Of a stretch of 64,000 nt of DNA, positions 10,503 through 17,941 are shown one piece after another; positions within the stretch are counted from its first letter, which is position 1, and every line of letters starts with the position of its first letter. The position numbers and the translations under genes were made by a program. This DNA comes from UBA6059 sp965227155 (GTDB taxonomy: Bacteria; Bacteroidota; Bacteroidia; Cytophagales; Cyclobacteriaceae), in the NCBI GenBank assembly GCA_965227155.1, contig OZ245731.1, forward strand, positions 2,790,001 to 2,854,000. Direction: 5' to 3'. The notes under the pieces were generated by a model. The model was not told the DNA's origin and did no database searches. It was given only the letters and a program-made list of their open reading frames with translations.

Positions 10503-10709
10503 AGTACCAATTTAGTCATTTCAAATGCTACTTAAAACCAGTTACGCTTGCTATCTATAAAAATCACAATGAACGTACCTGTCTAAAGAGGTTTAAACAG
10601 CCTGATGCAGCAACCCAAAACCTCACAGGTTTTACCTCGAAACAAAATTTGAAGTAGATGATTTTACTGCATTAGCCTGACTATAAACCTGTAAGGTTTA
10701 AAGGAATGA

Positions 10710-10743
10710 TGAACACCCGTACGCAATACAATCGTGCTCGAAC
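10710..10743 (+). repeat. 34-base palindromic element, copy 2
   Basis: This copy aligns with 9758-9791 and 10791-10824 with a few substitutions (GTACGCAATACAATCGTGC in the core). The perfect stem CGCGAT / ATCGCG of the other copies is lost here. It directly follows an AAACCTGTAAGGTTT hairpin. Confidence 0.6.
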
Positions 10744-10790
10744 TGTTGTACATGTTAGCGCGCATTTCCGAATGCGTGCTTTGCCTAAAT

Positions 10791-10824
10791 TGAACACCCG
10801 AACGCGATACAATCGCGCTCGAAC
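10791..10824 (+). repeat. 34-base palindromic element, copy 3
   Basis: This copy is identical to 9758-9791. The core CGCGAT-ACA-ATCGCG is a perfect 6-bp stem with a 3-base loop, and flanking CGA/TCG extends it past one mismatch. The element is REP-like in size and shape. Confidence 0.65.
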
Positions 10825-10939
10825 TGACAACTGCTGTGGTATATAATTCTACTGCATAAGCCTGACTGTAAACCTGTAAGGTTTAAAGGAATGATGATCA
10901 TCTGTCCGAGATGCAATCGTGCTCGAACTGGTCCTACAA

Positions 10940-10968
10940 CTTTTGGAAAGTTTGGAACTTTCCAAAAG
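10940..10968. repeat. Perfect 13-bp hairpin (CTTTTGGAAAGTT / AACTTTCCAAAAG)
   Basis: Both arms match exactly around a TGG loop, followed by GTTTTGAG. Part of the right arm (CTTTCCAAAAGGTTT) recurs at about 9837-9851. It has no clear gene to terminate, so it is more likely a dispersed repeat than a terminator. Confidence 0.6.
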
Positions 10969-11158
10969 GTTTTGAGTAAGCACCCGCTGTAATTCTGTAA
11001 GGTTTAGGTCCAAAACTATTATGCCGGCAGTTTACCATTTGGTTTAAGCAATGCGTCATCTATTTCCCCAATCCGATCCTATATAAATCCTTTCCATCCT
11101 TTCCCATTCTCTTGCAGAGCGATTACATTTATAAGCGTTTAATCCAAAAATTCTTACA

Positions 11159-12472
11159 ATGAGCAAAGGAGAAAAAATAGATTTTACCCGCCGGTCATTT
11201 ATGCAGACTGCTGCTTTGGGCACGGCAGGGTTGATGATCCTACCCGGTTTTAGAAGCTTTCAGGCCAACGATCAGATCAATCTCGGTTTTATAGGCGTTG
11301 GTCGTCAGGCTATGTTTTTGCTTGAAGGCTTTATCAATATCGATGGTGTAAAGGTATTGGCAGCGGCAGATGTATATGGCAGAAAGAGAATCCGTTTCGA
11401 GCGGGAGGTCAACGAATTTTACAAAGGCAAAGGCACCAGCGTAGATGTAAAGACCTACGAAAACTACAAAGACCTATTGGCCAGAAAGGACATTGATGCG
11501 GTAGTCATTGCAGTGCCTGACCATTGGCATGCCTTGATTGCTGTAGATGCGCTTAAAGCAGGTAAGGACGTATACCTCGAAAAGCCACTGACCTTTACGA
11601 TTCAGGAAGGCAAGGTATTGCGTAAAGCGGTTAGGAAATACGATAGGATTCTTGCCGTGGGCAGTCAGCAGCGATCCGACCCAAATTTCCAATATGCAGT
11701 TCGCATGGTGCAGGAAGGCAATCTGGGCGATATGGAAAAAGTATTTGCCTACGTAGGCGCACCACCTTCACCTTACAACCTGCCTAAAGAGATACTGCCG
11801 GTTGACCTCAACTGGGATATGTGGCTCGGGCCCAACCCCTATGTGCATTATAATTCTGAGCTTAACCCACCAATTTCATTGGATCCGGTAGAGGAGGAAA
11901 CCATATGGGGTGGCTGGCGCTGGTACAAGGAAATGGGTGGTGGCTTCACTACCGACTGGGGCGCTCACATGTTTGATATTGCCCAATGGGGCTTAGGCAT
12001 GGACGATAGCGGTCCTCAGGAGATCATCCCTGCCGGTTATGAGGATTACCAATACCTGACTTTTAAATATGGCAATGGCGTAATCATGACGGAAGAGCCT
12101 TTCAATGATGAGAAAACTAAGGGAGTCAAGTTCCAGGGTAAAGATGGCTGGATAGAGGTGTCCAGAGGACATTACAAAGCTTCTAAAAAATCTTTGGAGC
12201 CAGCAAATAAGCAGCAGGATGATGGGCCTTATGAAACCAAAATTCCTCATCAGCTTAATTTTATAGAAGCTCTGAGACAAAGAAAGGATCCTACTGTACC
12301 CGTAGAAATTGGCCATAGAACCTGCACGGTTTGTACACTGGGTAATATTTCTTACGATCTGGGCAGGCCTATTATGTGGAATCCGATCAATGAGGAGTTC
12401 GTGGAAGACCCTCAGGCCGATCTATACATGCATCGAGATTATCGAAAAGGCTATGAGCTGCCTTTGATTTAA
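11159..12472 (+). CDS. Gfo/Idh/MocA family oxidoreductase with Tat signal
   Basis: The product has 437 residues. The N-terminus has a twin-arginine export signal: FTRRSFMQTAALGTAG followed by a hydrophobic stretch, ending about residue 36. The NAD-binding Rossmann motif follows (INLGFIGVGRQA, about 40-51), then the family sugar-dehydrogenase EKP motif (VYLEKPLTF, about 138-146). The C-terminal half has the GFO_IDH_MocA fold, with GGWRWYKEMGGGFTTDWGAH and a conserved histidine. Such exported members are common in Bacteroidetes and act on sugars or sugar-like compounds in the periplasm; the substrate here is not predictable. It stands as a single gene with a terminator just downstream. Confidence 0.88.
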   Translation: MSKGEKIDFTRRSFMQTAALGTAGLMILPGFRSFQANDQINLGFIGVGRQAMFLLEGFINIDGVKVLAAADVYGRKRIRFEREVNEFYKGKGTSVDVKTYENYKDLLARKDIDAVVIAVPDHWHALIAVDALKAGKDVYLEKPLTFTIQEGKVLRKAVRKYDRILAVGSQQRSDPNFQYAVRMVQEGNLGDMEKVFAYVGAPPSPYNLPKEILPVDLNWDMWLGPNPYVHYNSELNPPISLDPVEEETIWGGWRWYKEMGGGFTTDWGAHMFDIAQWGLGMDDSGPQEIIPAGYEDYQYLTFKYGNGVIMTEEPFNDEKTKGVKFQGKDGWIEVSRGHYKASKKSLEPANKQQDDGPYETKIPHQLNFIEALRQRKDPTVPVEIGHRTCTVCTLGNISYDLGRPIMWNPINEEFVEDPQADLYMHRDYRKGYELPLI

Positions 12473-12496
12473 TCCGAGAGGCTTTTTGAAAAATAA

Positions 12497-12530
12497 AAAA
12501 CCCTGCTCCGTCTTTCGGCAGGGTTTTCAT
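12497..12530 (+). terminator. Rho-independent terminator of the oxidoreductase gene
   Basis: The stem AAAACCCTGC (12497-12506) pairs with GCAGGGTTTT (12518-12527), and the right arm supplies the T run. It lies 25 bases after the oxidoreductase stop. The A-rich left flank could also serve the opposite strand. Confidence 0.8.
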
Positions 12531-12629
12531 CTCCTTTCAATGTTTTCGTTTAGAGAATTTGAAATAATCTTTACTATGCAAAAATGAGTTTTAGCATTTC
12601 ATTCATGCTTATTTAATTTTTATACAAAA

Positions 12630-13130
12630 TTAAATGCCGACAAATCTACCGGAGAACTCAACGCTATACCCATCGGCAGCTTCCATTGTGACATTATTCC
12701 AAACCATATCCAATTTGGTATCATCATCTGCATTAACTGAAATTTCAACAGTTCCGCTTGTAGAATAGAGCTCCTGGGGATAATGATTATAAAATACCAT
12801 AGTAAAGGCATTGGCTGATATCGAAGTAATATTCGGAAATTCACCAGCGGTTCCAATCACCGTATAGCTGCCAGCGGTTGGTCTGCTAGCAAAATACCCG
12901 TCAAGTTTAGAACTGCTACTTTGGCAGGGATTCATTATTACACTTAAAATACCCCCTCCGCTAATAGTTGGCGTACCGAAGAAGGGTGTACAGATAATAT
13001 TATCGTCCGAGAATACTACTTCATTGGGGCCGAGTTCTAAACCTTCTGGTTCTGAATTTTCATCATCTGATCCACATGAAAGAAGGAAAAAGTAACAAAT
13101 AAATAATAGTGTTGTAAGTCTTAGTTTCAT
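12630..13130 (-). CDS. Small lipoprotein of unknown function
   Basis: This 166-residue product has a lipoprotein signal peptide (MKLRLTTLLFICYFFLLSCG), with the lipobox cysteine at residue 19 followed by an acidic Ser/Asp/Glu stretch. The rest is predicted to be beta-rich with two further cysteines (IICTPFFG and NPCQSS) that could form a disulfide. No family is recognised. It is transcribed alone, converging with the oxidoreductase gene upstream. The protein is probably anchored in the inner or outer membrane facing the periplasm or surface. Confidence 0.75.
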   Translation of the reverse strand: MKLRLTTLLFICYFFLLSCGSDDENSEPEGLELGPNEVVFSDDNIICTPFFGTPTISGGGILSVIMNPCQSSSSKLDGYFASRPTAGSYTVIGTAGEFPNITSISANAFTMVFYNHYPQELYSTSGTVEISVNADDDTKLDMVWNNVTMEAADGYSVEFSGRFVGI

Positions 13131-13408
13131 AACGTTTTAGGCAAATAGAGCTATGAACTGTGATTGATTCTATCCGTGTAGGAGGGTATTTTATCAAGCC
13201 TGATGAAATATTTTCAGCGATCTTAAAATATACTCTAGTCCTACTTGTAATGTTCTAATTTTTCCACCGTGGATTGTGTCCCTTCGCCAAGGATTGTATC
13301 CTCACAATCTATTTTACGGCGCTATATGAATTATAGTGGAGGGATTAAAACAATGTATTGTTGGTTTTGATGACTGGCCTTGTTCATTTTAGGTCTCTTA
13401 TGGTGATG

Positions 13409-13548
13409 AAATTGGGTCACGAAATAAAACTGTCTGAGACGATGAGGGGGCAATCTAACTGCTGCAGTTAAGCAAAGAGTTTAATTTTAAACAATTATAT
13501 ATCAGATGGTTACACCCCTCATCGGTGAGTTTTTTATTTCGCCAATTT
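13409..13548. repeat. MITE-like imperfect inverted repeat
   Basis: The left arm 13409-13449 contains AAATTGG, CGAAATAAAA and CGATGAGGGG. The right arm 13515-13548 contains the exact complements in reverse order (CCCCTCATCG, TTTTATTTCG, CCAATTT). The left arm has a 4-base insert (GTCA), and the arms are interrupted by unmatched bases. About 65 bases lie between the arms. No transposase is encoded. Confidence 0.6.
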
Positions 13549-13837
13549 TAGCCATAAGAGCCGTTAAGAAATGAACACAGCCACTCCGTGTCGGCTTGAC
13601 TTTTTTGCTTCGTTTTTTTGTCAAGAAAAAAATGAAGGGCCTGCCCGGCCTAAGGGCAAATGGTCATTAGGGCAGTTAGTTTAAAGCCCACCCACACAAT
13701 TTCACATTGAACCCATTTTACTTTTTGCTTGTAGGAAACAAACAACCGGGGTTTAGACAGCAACTTGATAAAATGGGACAAGACTACCATTACTCATTTA
13801 TCTCATTCAACAACTTTTAGGCAAAGCTGAATTTAAT

Positions 13838-13978
13838 CAAAAAAAGGGTGCCTTAAAAAGCATCATTCATGTCAGGTTGAGCCTGTCGAAACCTTTCTTA
13901 AAGACTGTATGAATACATTTCGACGAGCTCAATGTGACAGGAGGCAATGGTTTTTATTTTTTTGACACCCTCTTTTCT
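13838..13978. repeat. Composite nested inverted repeat (Bacteroidetes intergenic element type)
   Basis: The outer arms are A-rich AGGGTGCCTTAAAA at 13839-13860 and the reverse complement of AGGGTGTCAAAAAAA at 13957-13977. The inner arms GTCAGGTTGAGCCTGTCGAAA (13871-13891) and TTTCGACGAGCTCAATGTGAC (13918-13938) match at 17 of 21 positions when inverted. This nested layout, with the GTTGAGC...GTCGAAA word, resembles repeats I know to be common between genes in flavobacteria and cytophagas. Confidence 0.6.
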
Positions 13979-14008
13979 CACTGTGATCAATAATTTTTTG
14001 ACTGAAAA

Positions 14009-14665
14009 TCAAATATCCTTTCTGGCGAGGTAGAAATCTACCCTTTCGATGGAATCATCTTTCAGGCGGGCTTCCATCTCATCGAGGGTTTTAGGAGGTG
14101 GCACTATCGCCTTGTCTCCGGGCTTCCAGTCCAGAGGTAGCGCCACCAAATGCTTATCTGAAGTCTGCAAAGCGGTAAGTGCCCTCAATATTTCATCCAT
14201 ATTTCTCCCCACATTCAATGGATAATACATGATTAAGCGTACTTTTTTTGCAGGATCAATGAAGAAAACGGCTCTTACGGCTGCAGTTTCATGCTCATTA
14301 GGCTGTAGCATGCCATACAACTTCGATACCTTCATGTCCAGATCGGCAATGATGGGAAAATCGAAATACACCCCTGTATTTTTCCTTACATTATCGACCC
14401 ATCCCAGGTGGGCATGGATGCTGTCAATGCTCAATCCAAGCAGCTCAGTATTGAGTGCATCAAATTCGCTTTTCCGGGTAGCAAAGCCACTCATTTCTGT
14501 AGTGCAAACGGGCGTGAAATCAGCAGGGTGTGAAAACATCACAACCCATTTGTCCTGGGCAAACTCTGAAAATTTAATTCGGCCTTTGGTGGTCATTGCC
14601 TCAAAGTCGGGTGCCTGATCTCCGATTCTGGGCATTTGTGTGATTTGATGGGCTTGATCTTCCAT
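14009..14665 (-). CDS. 1-Cys peroxiredoxin (Prx6-type)
   Basis: The product has 218 residues and is cytoplasmic. The catalytic motif HPADFTPVCTTE contains the only cysteine of the protein, the peroxidatic Cys54, within the classic PxxxTxxC arrangement. Arg at about 134 (AVRAVFFIDP) and the long C-terminal extension (LPLDWKPGDKAIVPP) are Prx6/1-Cys features. With no resolving cysteine, it needs an external thiol reductant. It reduces hydrogen peroxide and alkyl peroxides. It is transcribed divergently from katG across a 392-base gap, which suggests joint peroxide stress control. The length is normal for the subfamily. Confidence 0.93.
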   Translation of the reverse strand: MEDQAHQITQMPRIGDQAPDFEAMTTKGRIKFSEFAQDKWVVMFSHPADFTPVCTTEMSGFATRKSEFDALNTELLGLSIDSIHAHLGWVDNVRKNTGVYFDFPIIADLDMKVSKLYGMLQPNEHETAAVRAVFFIDPAKKVRLIMYYPLNVGRNMDEILRALTALQTSDKHLVALPLDWKPGDKAIVPPPKTLDEMEARLKDDSIERVDFYLARKDI

Positions 14666-14706
14666 GTTTTTTTGATTGTAATTTAAAGGGCAATGTCCAT
14701 GGCTAT

Positions 14707-14722
14707 TGTAACAAATATTACA
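14707..14722. promoter_or_regulatory. Candidate operator palindrome upstream of prx
   Basis: The sequence TGTAACAAATATTACA is a dyad with 5-bp arms and a 6-base spacer. Its form resembles Crp/Fnr-family sites. The position about 40 bases upstream of the peroxiredoxin start fits an operator, but binding is only inferred. Confidence 0.3.
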
Positions 14723-14996
14723 CTGGAAGGAAGCCTCTAGCGGTGTAGACTATCTATCCATTTAACCACCAAGTTATTATCATAATTACTATGGGCTACT
14801 CCCCATTCCATCGTGTTTTTCTCCTTTCGGTAAAGAAATATGGCAAGTGTCTAAGGTTTAATTGGAGAAGTTGAAGCTATTGTAATGAACAATAATTTGT
14901 TAATGGCATTGTCTTTTAAGGCACCCGCTTTTTGCGTAACTTAAAAGAACATTTTAACCCAGGAGAGTTAATAAGTTTAGCTCATGCATAAATAAG

Positions 14997-15012
14997 AATA
15001 ATAAATATTATT
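14997..15012. promoter_or_regulatory. AT-rich dyad upstream of katG
   Basis: AATAAT-AAAT-ATTATT has 6-bp arms. It is loosely reminiscent of PerR/Fur-type boxes, but it is purely A/T in an A/T-rich leader, so chance is a serious alternative. Confidence 0.2.
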
Positions 15013-15057
15013 TATAGTAATTATGTAGGTAAAGCATCAAACTAAATTAAAATACAT

Positions 15058-17304
15058 ATGTCAGACACTAAACAACAAAAACCTTCAGCTGTAGAAGCAC
15101 ACATGCAGGGTGATATCACCAAATGCCCTGTGATGGCGCCGCTTCACAGACACACAGCCGCAGGTTCCATGTCCAATGCGACCTGGTGGCCCAACAATCT
15201 AAACCTAAAAATCCTCAGCCAGCATTCGAACCTGGTTGATCCTATGGAAGAGGATTACAACTACGCTGAGGAGTTTAAAAAATTGGATCTTGATGCCGTA
15301 AAGGCCGATCTTCACAAAGTGATGACCGACTCTAAGGAATGGTGGCCTGCAGATTATGGTCATTACGGTCCTTTCTTCATCAGGATGGCATGGCACAGTG
15401 CAGGGACTTACCGTGTGCAGGATGGTCGCGGCGGTGCTTCTACTGGTACCCTGAGATTTGCACCGCTTAATAGCTGGCCTGACAATGGAAATTTGGATAA
15501 GGCACGCAGATTATTATGGCCGATCAAGCAGAAGTACGGACGCCAACTTTCCTGGGCGGATTTGATGGTGCTGACCGGTAATGTGGCACTGGAATCTATG
15601 GGATTCAAGACGTTTGGTTTTGCCGGCGGTAGAGAAGACGTATGGGAACCAGAAGGTGATATCTACTGGGGTCCTGAAACTGAATGGCTGGGAGACGAAC
15701 GCTATTCCGGAAACCGTCATTTGCAGAACCCGCTGGGTGCGGTGCAGATGGGCTTGATCTATGTAAACCCAGAAGGACCTAACGGTAAGCCTGATCCCGT
15801 TGCTGCTGCGCACGATATCCGTGATACATTTGGCAGAATGGCGATGAATGATGAGGAAACAGTAGCCTTGATAGCAGGTGGTCATACCTTTGGTAAAACA
15901 CATGGTGCTGCGGATCCTTCCAAATATGTAGGTCCAGAACCGGAAGGTGCCAGCATAGATCAGCAAGGACTGGGTTGGAAAAATAGTTTCGGTACAGGTA
16001 ATGGCGAGTACACCATCACCAGTGGTTTGGAAGGTGCATGGACACCAACACCAATTACATGGGACAACAGCTATTTCGAGACTCTATTCGGCTATGAGTG
16101 GGAATTAACCAAGTCTCCGGCTGGAGCTTATCAATGGAAGCCTAAAGATGGTGCCGGTGCTGATACTGTGCCAGATGCACATAATCCTAATAAGCGCCAT
16201 GCGCCTATGATGGCTACCACGGATCTTTCCATGATCATGGATCCGGCATATGAAAAAATCTCACGTAGATTCTACGAAAACCCTGATCAATTTGCTGATG
16301 CATTTGCCAGAGCATGGTATAAACTGACGCACAGGGACATGGGTCCGATCTCTCGTTATCTGGGCAAAGAGGTGCCAGATGAAGTATTGATATGGCAAGA
16401 TCCTGTACCTGCAGTAGATCATGAACTGATTGATGAGCATGATGTAGCAGACCTTAAAGATAAGCTTGTGGATGCAGGCCTTTCCATTGGTGAATTGGTA
16501 AACACTGCCTGGGCTTCTGCAGCTACTTTCCGTGGCTCAGACAAGCGAGGTGGAGCCAATGGTGCTCGCATCAGGTTAGAGCCTATGAGCAGCTGGGCTG
16601 TTAATGACCCTTCTACTTTGGGAGACAGACTGGCCAAACTGGAGGCTGTACAAAAGGCTTTCAATGATGCTCAATCAGGTAACAAACGCGTATCTATGGC
16701 CGACATCATCGTGCTGGCGGGTTGTGCCGGTGTGGAGGCTGCCGCTAAAAAAGCGGGTCAGGACATCACTGTACCATTTGCGCCGGGTCGTACCGATGCT
16801 ACTCAGGAAATGACTGAGGTTGATTCAGTAGCCTATCTTGAGCCTAAAGCTGATGGCTTCAGAAACTTTGTAACACCTGGTCAGGATCGCTACGGAGAGG
16901 AATTGTTGCTGGATAGAGCACAGCTTCTAACACTTACCGCACCGGAGATGACTGCATTGGTGGGTGGTATGAGAGCACTCAATGCCAACACAGCAGGCGC
17001 TCAGCATGGAGTACTTACAGATAAGCCAGAGTCTTTGACCAACGATTTCTTCGTTAATCTGCTGGATATGGATACCGAGTGGGTACCTACTTCAGATGCT
17101 AATGAGTTTTTCGAAGGTAAAGACAGAAGCTCCGGCAAAGTAAAATGGACAGCTACGAGAGTGGATCTGATTTTTGGATCAAACTCTCAGCTACGCGCTT
17201 ATGCAGAAGCATACGCTACTGATGACGCAAAAGCAAAATTTGTAAAAGACTTTGTGGCTGCCTGGAATAAAGTAATGAATCTTGATCGTTTTGATCTGAA
17301 TTAA
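15058..17304 (+). CDS. katG: Catalase-peroxidase KatG
   Basis: The product has 748 residues, full length for bacterial KatG. It decomposes hydrogen peroxide by catalase and peroxidase reactions with heme b. The distal triad Arg109, Trp112 and His113 lies in IRMAWHSAGTYR; the proximal His276 lies in GGHTFGKTHGA. The residues for the Met-Tyr-Trp cross-link unique to KatG are present: Trp112, Tyr235 (MGLIYVNPEGP) and Met261 (FGRMAMND). The second, non-catalytic peroxidase-like half starts near 430. There is no signal peptide, so it is cytoplasmic. It is divergent from the peroxiredoxin gene and ends in a terminator, so it is monocistronic. Peroxide-responsive control is likely but not proven. 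Confidence 0.97.
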   Translation: MSDTKQQKPSAVEAHMQGDITKCPVMAPLHRHTAAGSMSNATWWPNNLNLKILSQHSNLVDPMEEDYNYAEEFKKLDLDAVKADLHKVMTDSKEWWPADYGHYGPFFIRMAWHSAGTYRVQDGRGGASTGTLRFAPLNSWPDNGNLDKARRLLWPIKQKYGRQLSWADLMVLTGNVALESMGFKTFGFAGGREDVWEPEGDIYWGPETEWLGDERYSGNRHLQNPLGAVQMGLIYVNPEGPNGKPDPVAAAHDIRDTFGRMAMNDEETVALIAGGHTFGKTHGAADPSKYVGPEPEGASIDQQGLGWKNSFGTGNGEYTITSGLEGAWTPTPITWDNSYFETLFGYEWELTKSPAGAYQWKPKDGAGADTVPDAHNPNKRHAPMMATTDLSMIMDPAYEKISRRFYENPDQFADAFARAWYKLTHRDMGPISRYLGKEVPDEVLIWQDPVPAVDHELIDEHDVADLKDKLVDAGLSIGELVNTAWASAATFRGSDKRGGANGARIRLEPMSSWAVNDPSTLGDRLAKLEAVQKAFNDAQSGNKRVSMADIIVLAGCAGVEAAAKKAGQDITVPFAPGRTDATQEMTEVDSVAYLEPKADGFRNFVTPGQDRYGEELLLDRAQLLTLTAPEMTALVGGMRALNANTAGAQHGVLTDKPESLTNDFFVNLLDMDTEWVPTSDANEFFEGKDRSSGKVKWTATRVDLIFGSNSQLRAYAEAYATDDAKAKFVKDFVAAWNKVMNLDRFDLN

Positions 17305-17328
17305 TAATTGATAATTTGATGTAATGTG

Positions 17329-17360
17329 GAAAAGCGGCTCTCAGGGTCGCTTTTCTTTTT
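17329..17360 (+). terminator. Rho-independent terminator of katG
   Basis: The stem GAAAAGCG (17329-17336) and CGCTTTTC (17348-17355) encloses an 11-base loop and is followed by TTTTT. It lies 24 bases after the katG stop. The A-rich left side may also terminate the convergent VOC gene. Confidence 0.8.
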
Positions 17361-17375
17361 TGGTTGAAGTGCTAA

Positions 17376-17759
17376 TCAACCTTGTTTAATTAATGAAGAT
17401 ACATCCACCACAAGCCCATCAGGATCTTTTAGCAGCATTCTGCGCTGACCATAAAATGTATCCTCAGGAGCTTGTAGTATCTCAAAATTCAGGCTTTTGG
17501 CCAATTGATAGGTAGCTTCAACATCCTCCTCCACAAATGTCAGGTAGACACCAGTTGGATTATTGCGTGATTCAGAAGGCGCAAGGTCGTTTTCCTTTTC
17601 TATGATGCCAATTTCATAGGGTTGGGATTGTGATTTTAAATTAATGAACCAATCACTTTCAAATCCAACCGTAAAATCAAATAAAGTGGTGTAGAAACTT
17701 TTACTTTCTACAAGATTTGAGGAGCAAATATTGAAAATAAGTCGGTGGATGGGCTGCAT
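17376..17759 (-). CDS. VOC superfamily (glyoxalase/bleomycin-resistance-like) protein
   Basis: The product has 127 residues, one VOC unit built of two beta-alpha-beta-beta-beta modules. The N-terminal RLIFNICSSNLVESKSFYTTLFDF is the usual first module, and the C-terminal GQRRMLLKDPDGLVVDVS is the DPDG segment typical of the family. VOC proteins bind metals and act as lyases, dioxygenases or drug-binding proteins; the function cannot be assigned from this sequence. The gene converges on katG with a shared terminator region and stands alone. Confidence 0.85.
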   Translation of the reverse strand: MQPIHRLIFNICSSNLVESKSFYTTLFDFTVGFESDWFINLKSQSQPYEIGIIEKENDLAPSESRNNPTGVYLTFVEEDVEATYQLAKSLNFEILQAPEDTFYGQRRMLLKDPDGLVVDVSSLIKQG

Positions 17760-17941
17760 AAACTAGGAACAATTGATTATTTCTAAAGTATAATATTTTC
17801 TCAACATGAAGCTTTAAAAAATCAAGTTCTCAATAGCTGTACATGTATCTAAAATATTTTCTAAGGTAGACCAGTGTGATTATTAATTATTGGATTTTTT
17901 AGGTATCATAGTAGGATTATTTCTTACCTAAACTACTTACT

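Larger units (their letters stand above)
10503..11158. repeat. 656-base gene-free stretch packed with short palindromic repeats
   Basis: I see no gene. Copies of the 34-base element (core words GAACACCCG and ATCGCGCTCGAAC) lie at 10710-10743, 10791-10824 and, degenerate, at 10895-10928. A second family, AAACCTGTAAGGTTT (6-bp stem, 3-base loop), lies at 10685-10699 and 10871-10885. It sits inside a longer direct repeat (10662-10712 and 10847-10897, offset 185 bases). The variant AAACCTCACAGGTTT is near 10618. A perfect 13-bp hairpin with a TGG loop spans 10940-10968. The last 150 bases upstream of 11159 probably contain the oxidoreductase promoter, but no clear box is visible. Confidence 0.7.
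13131..14008. repeat. 878-base gene-free stretch with two MITE-like inverted repeats
   Basis: No supported gene is seen. Contents in order: GGATTGTG-type words near 13268-13310; a 140-base imperfect inverted repeat at 13409-13548; a Lys/Phe-coding-like, T-rich hairpin (CTTGAC ... GTCAAG) near 13596-13625; and a second 140-base composite inverted repeat at 13838-13977. Stop codons are dense in all frames. The stretch is probably a repeat accumulation site between two converging or lone genes. Confidence 0.6.
14666..15057. promoter_or_regulatory. Divergent prx / katG control region
   Basis: This 392-base gap is bounded by the start codons of both peroxide-defence genes, so both promoters must lie here. 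Visible elements are a TGTAA-N6-TTACA palindrome at 14707-14722, 42 bases upstream of prx; a 13-base word GGGTGCCTTAAAA (inverted, 14914-14926) shared with the repeat at 13846; and an AT-rich dyad AATAAT-N4-ATTATT at 14997-15012, 45 bases upstream of katG. No certain promoter boxes are seen. Confidence 0.5.

Noticed and set aside
11101..11158. Promoter of the oxidoreductase gene
   Set aside because: No TAnnTTTG box with proper spacing is visible.
13596..13640. Small gene remnant near the CTTGAC/GTCAAG hairpin
   Set aside because: The Phe/Lys-rich translation comes from a T/A-rich hairpin and has no start or conserved motif.
15514..15966. 150-codon minus-strand frame inside katG
   Set aside because: It is antisense to the conserved KatG core and has no family motif.
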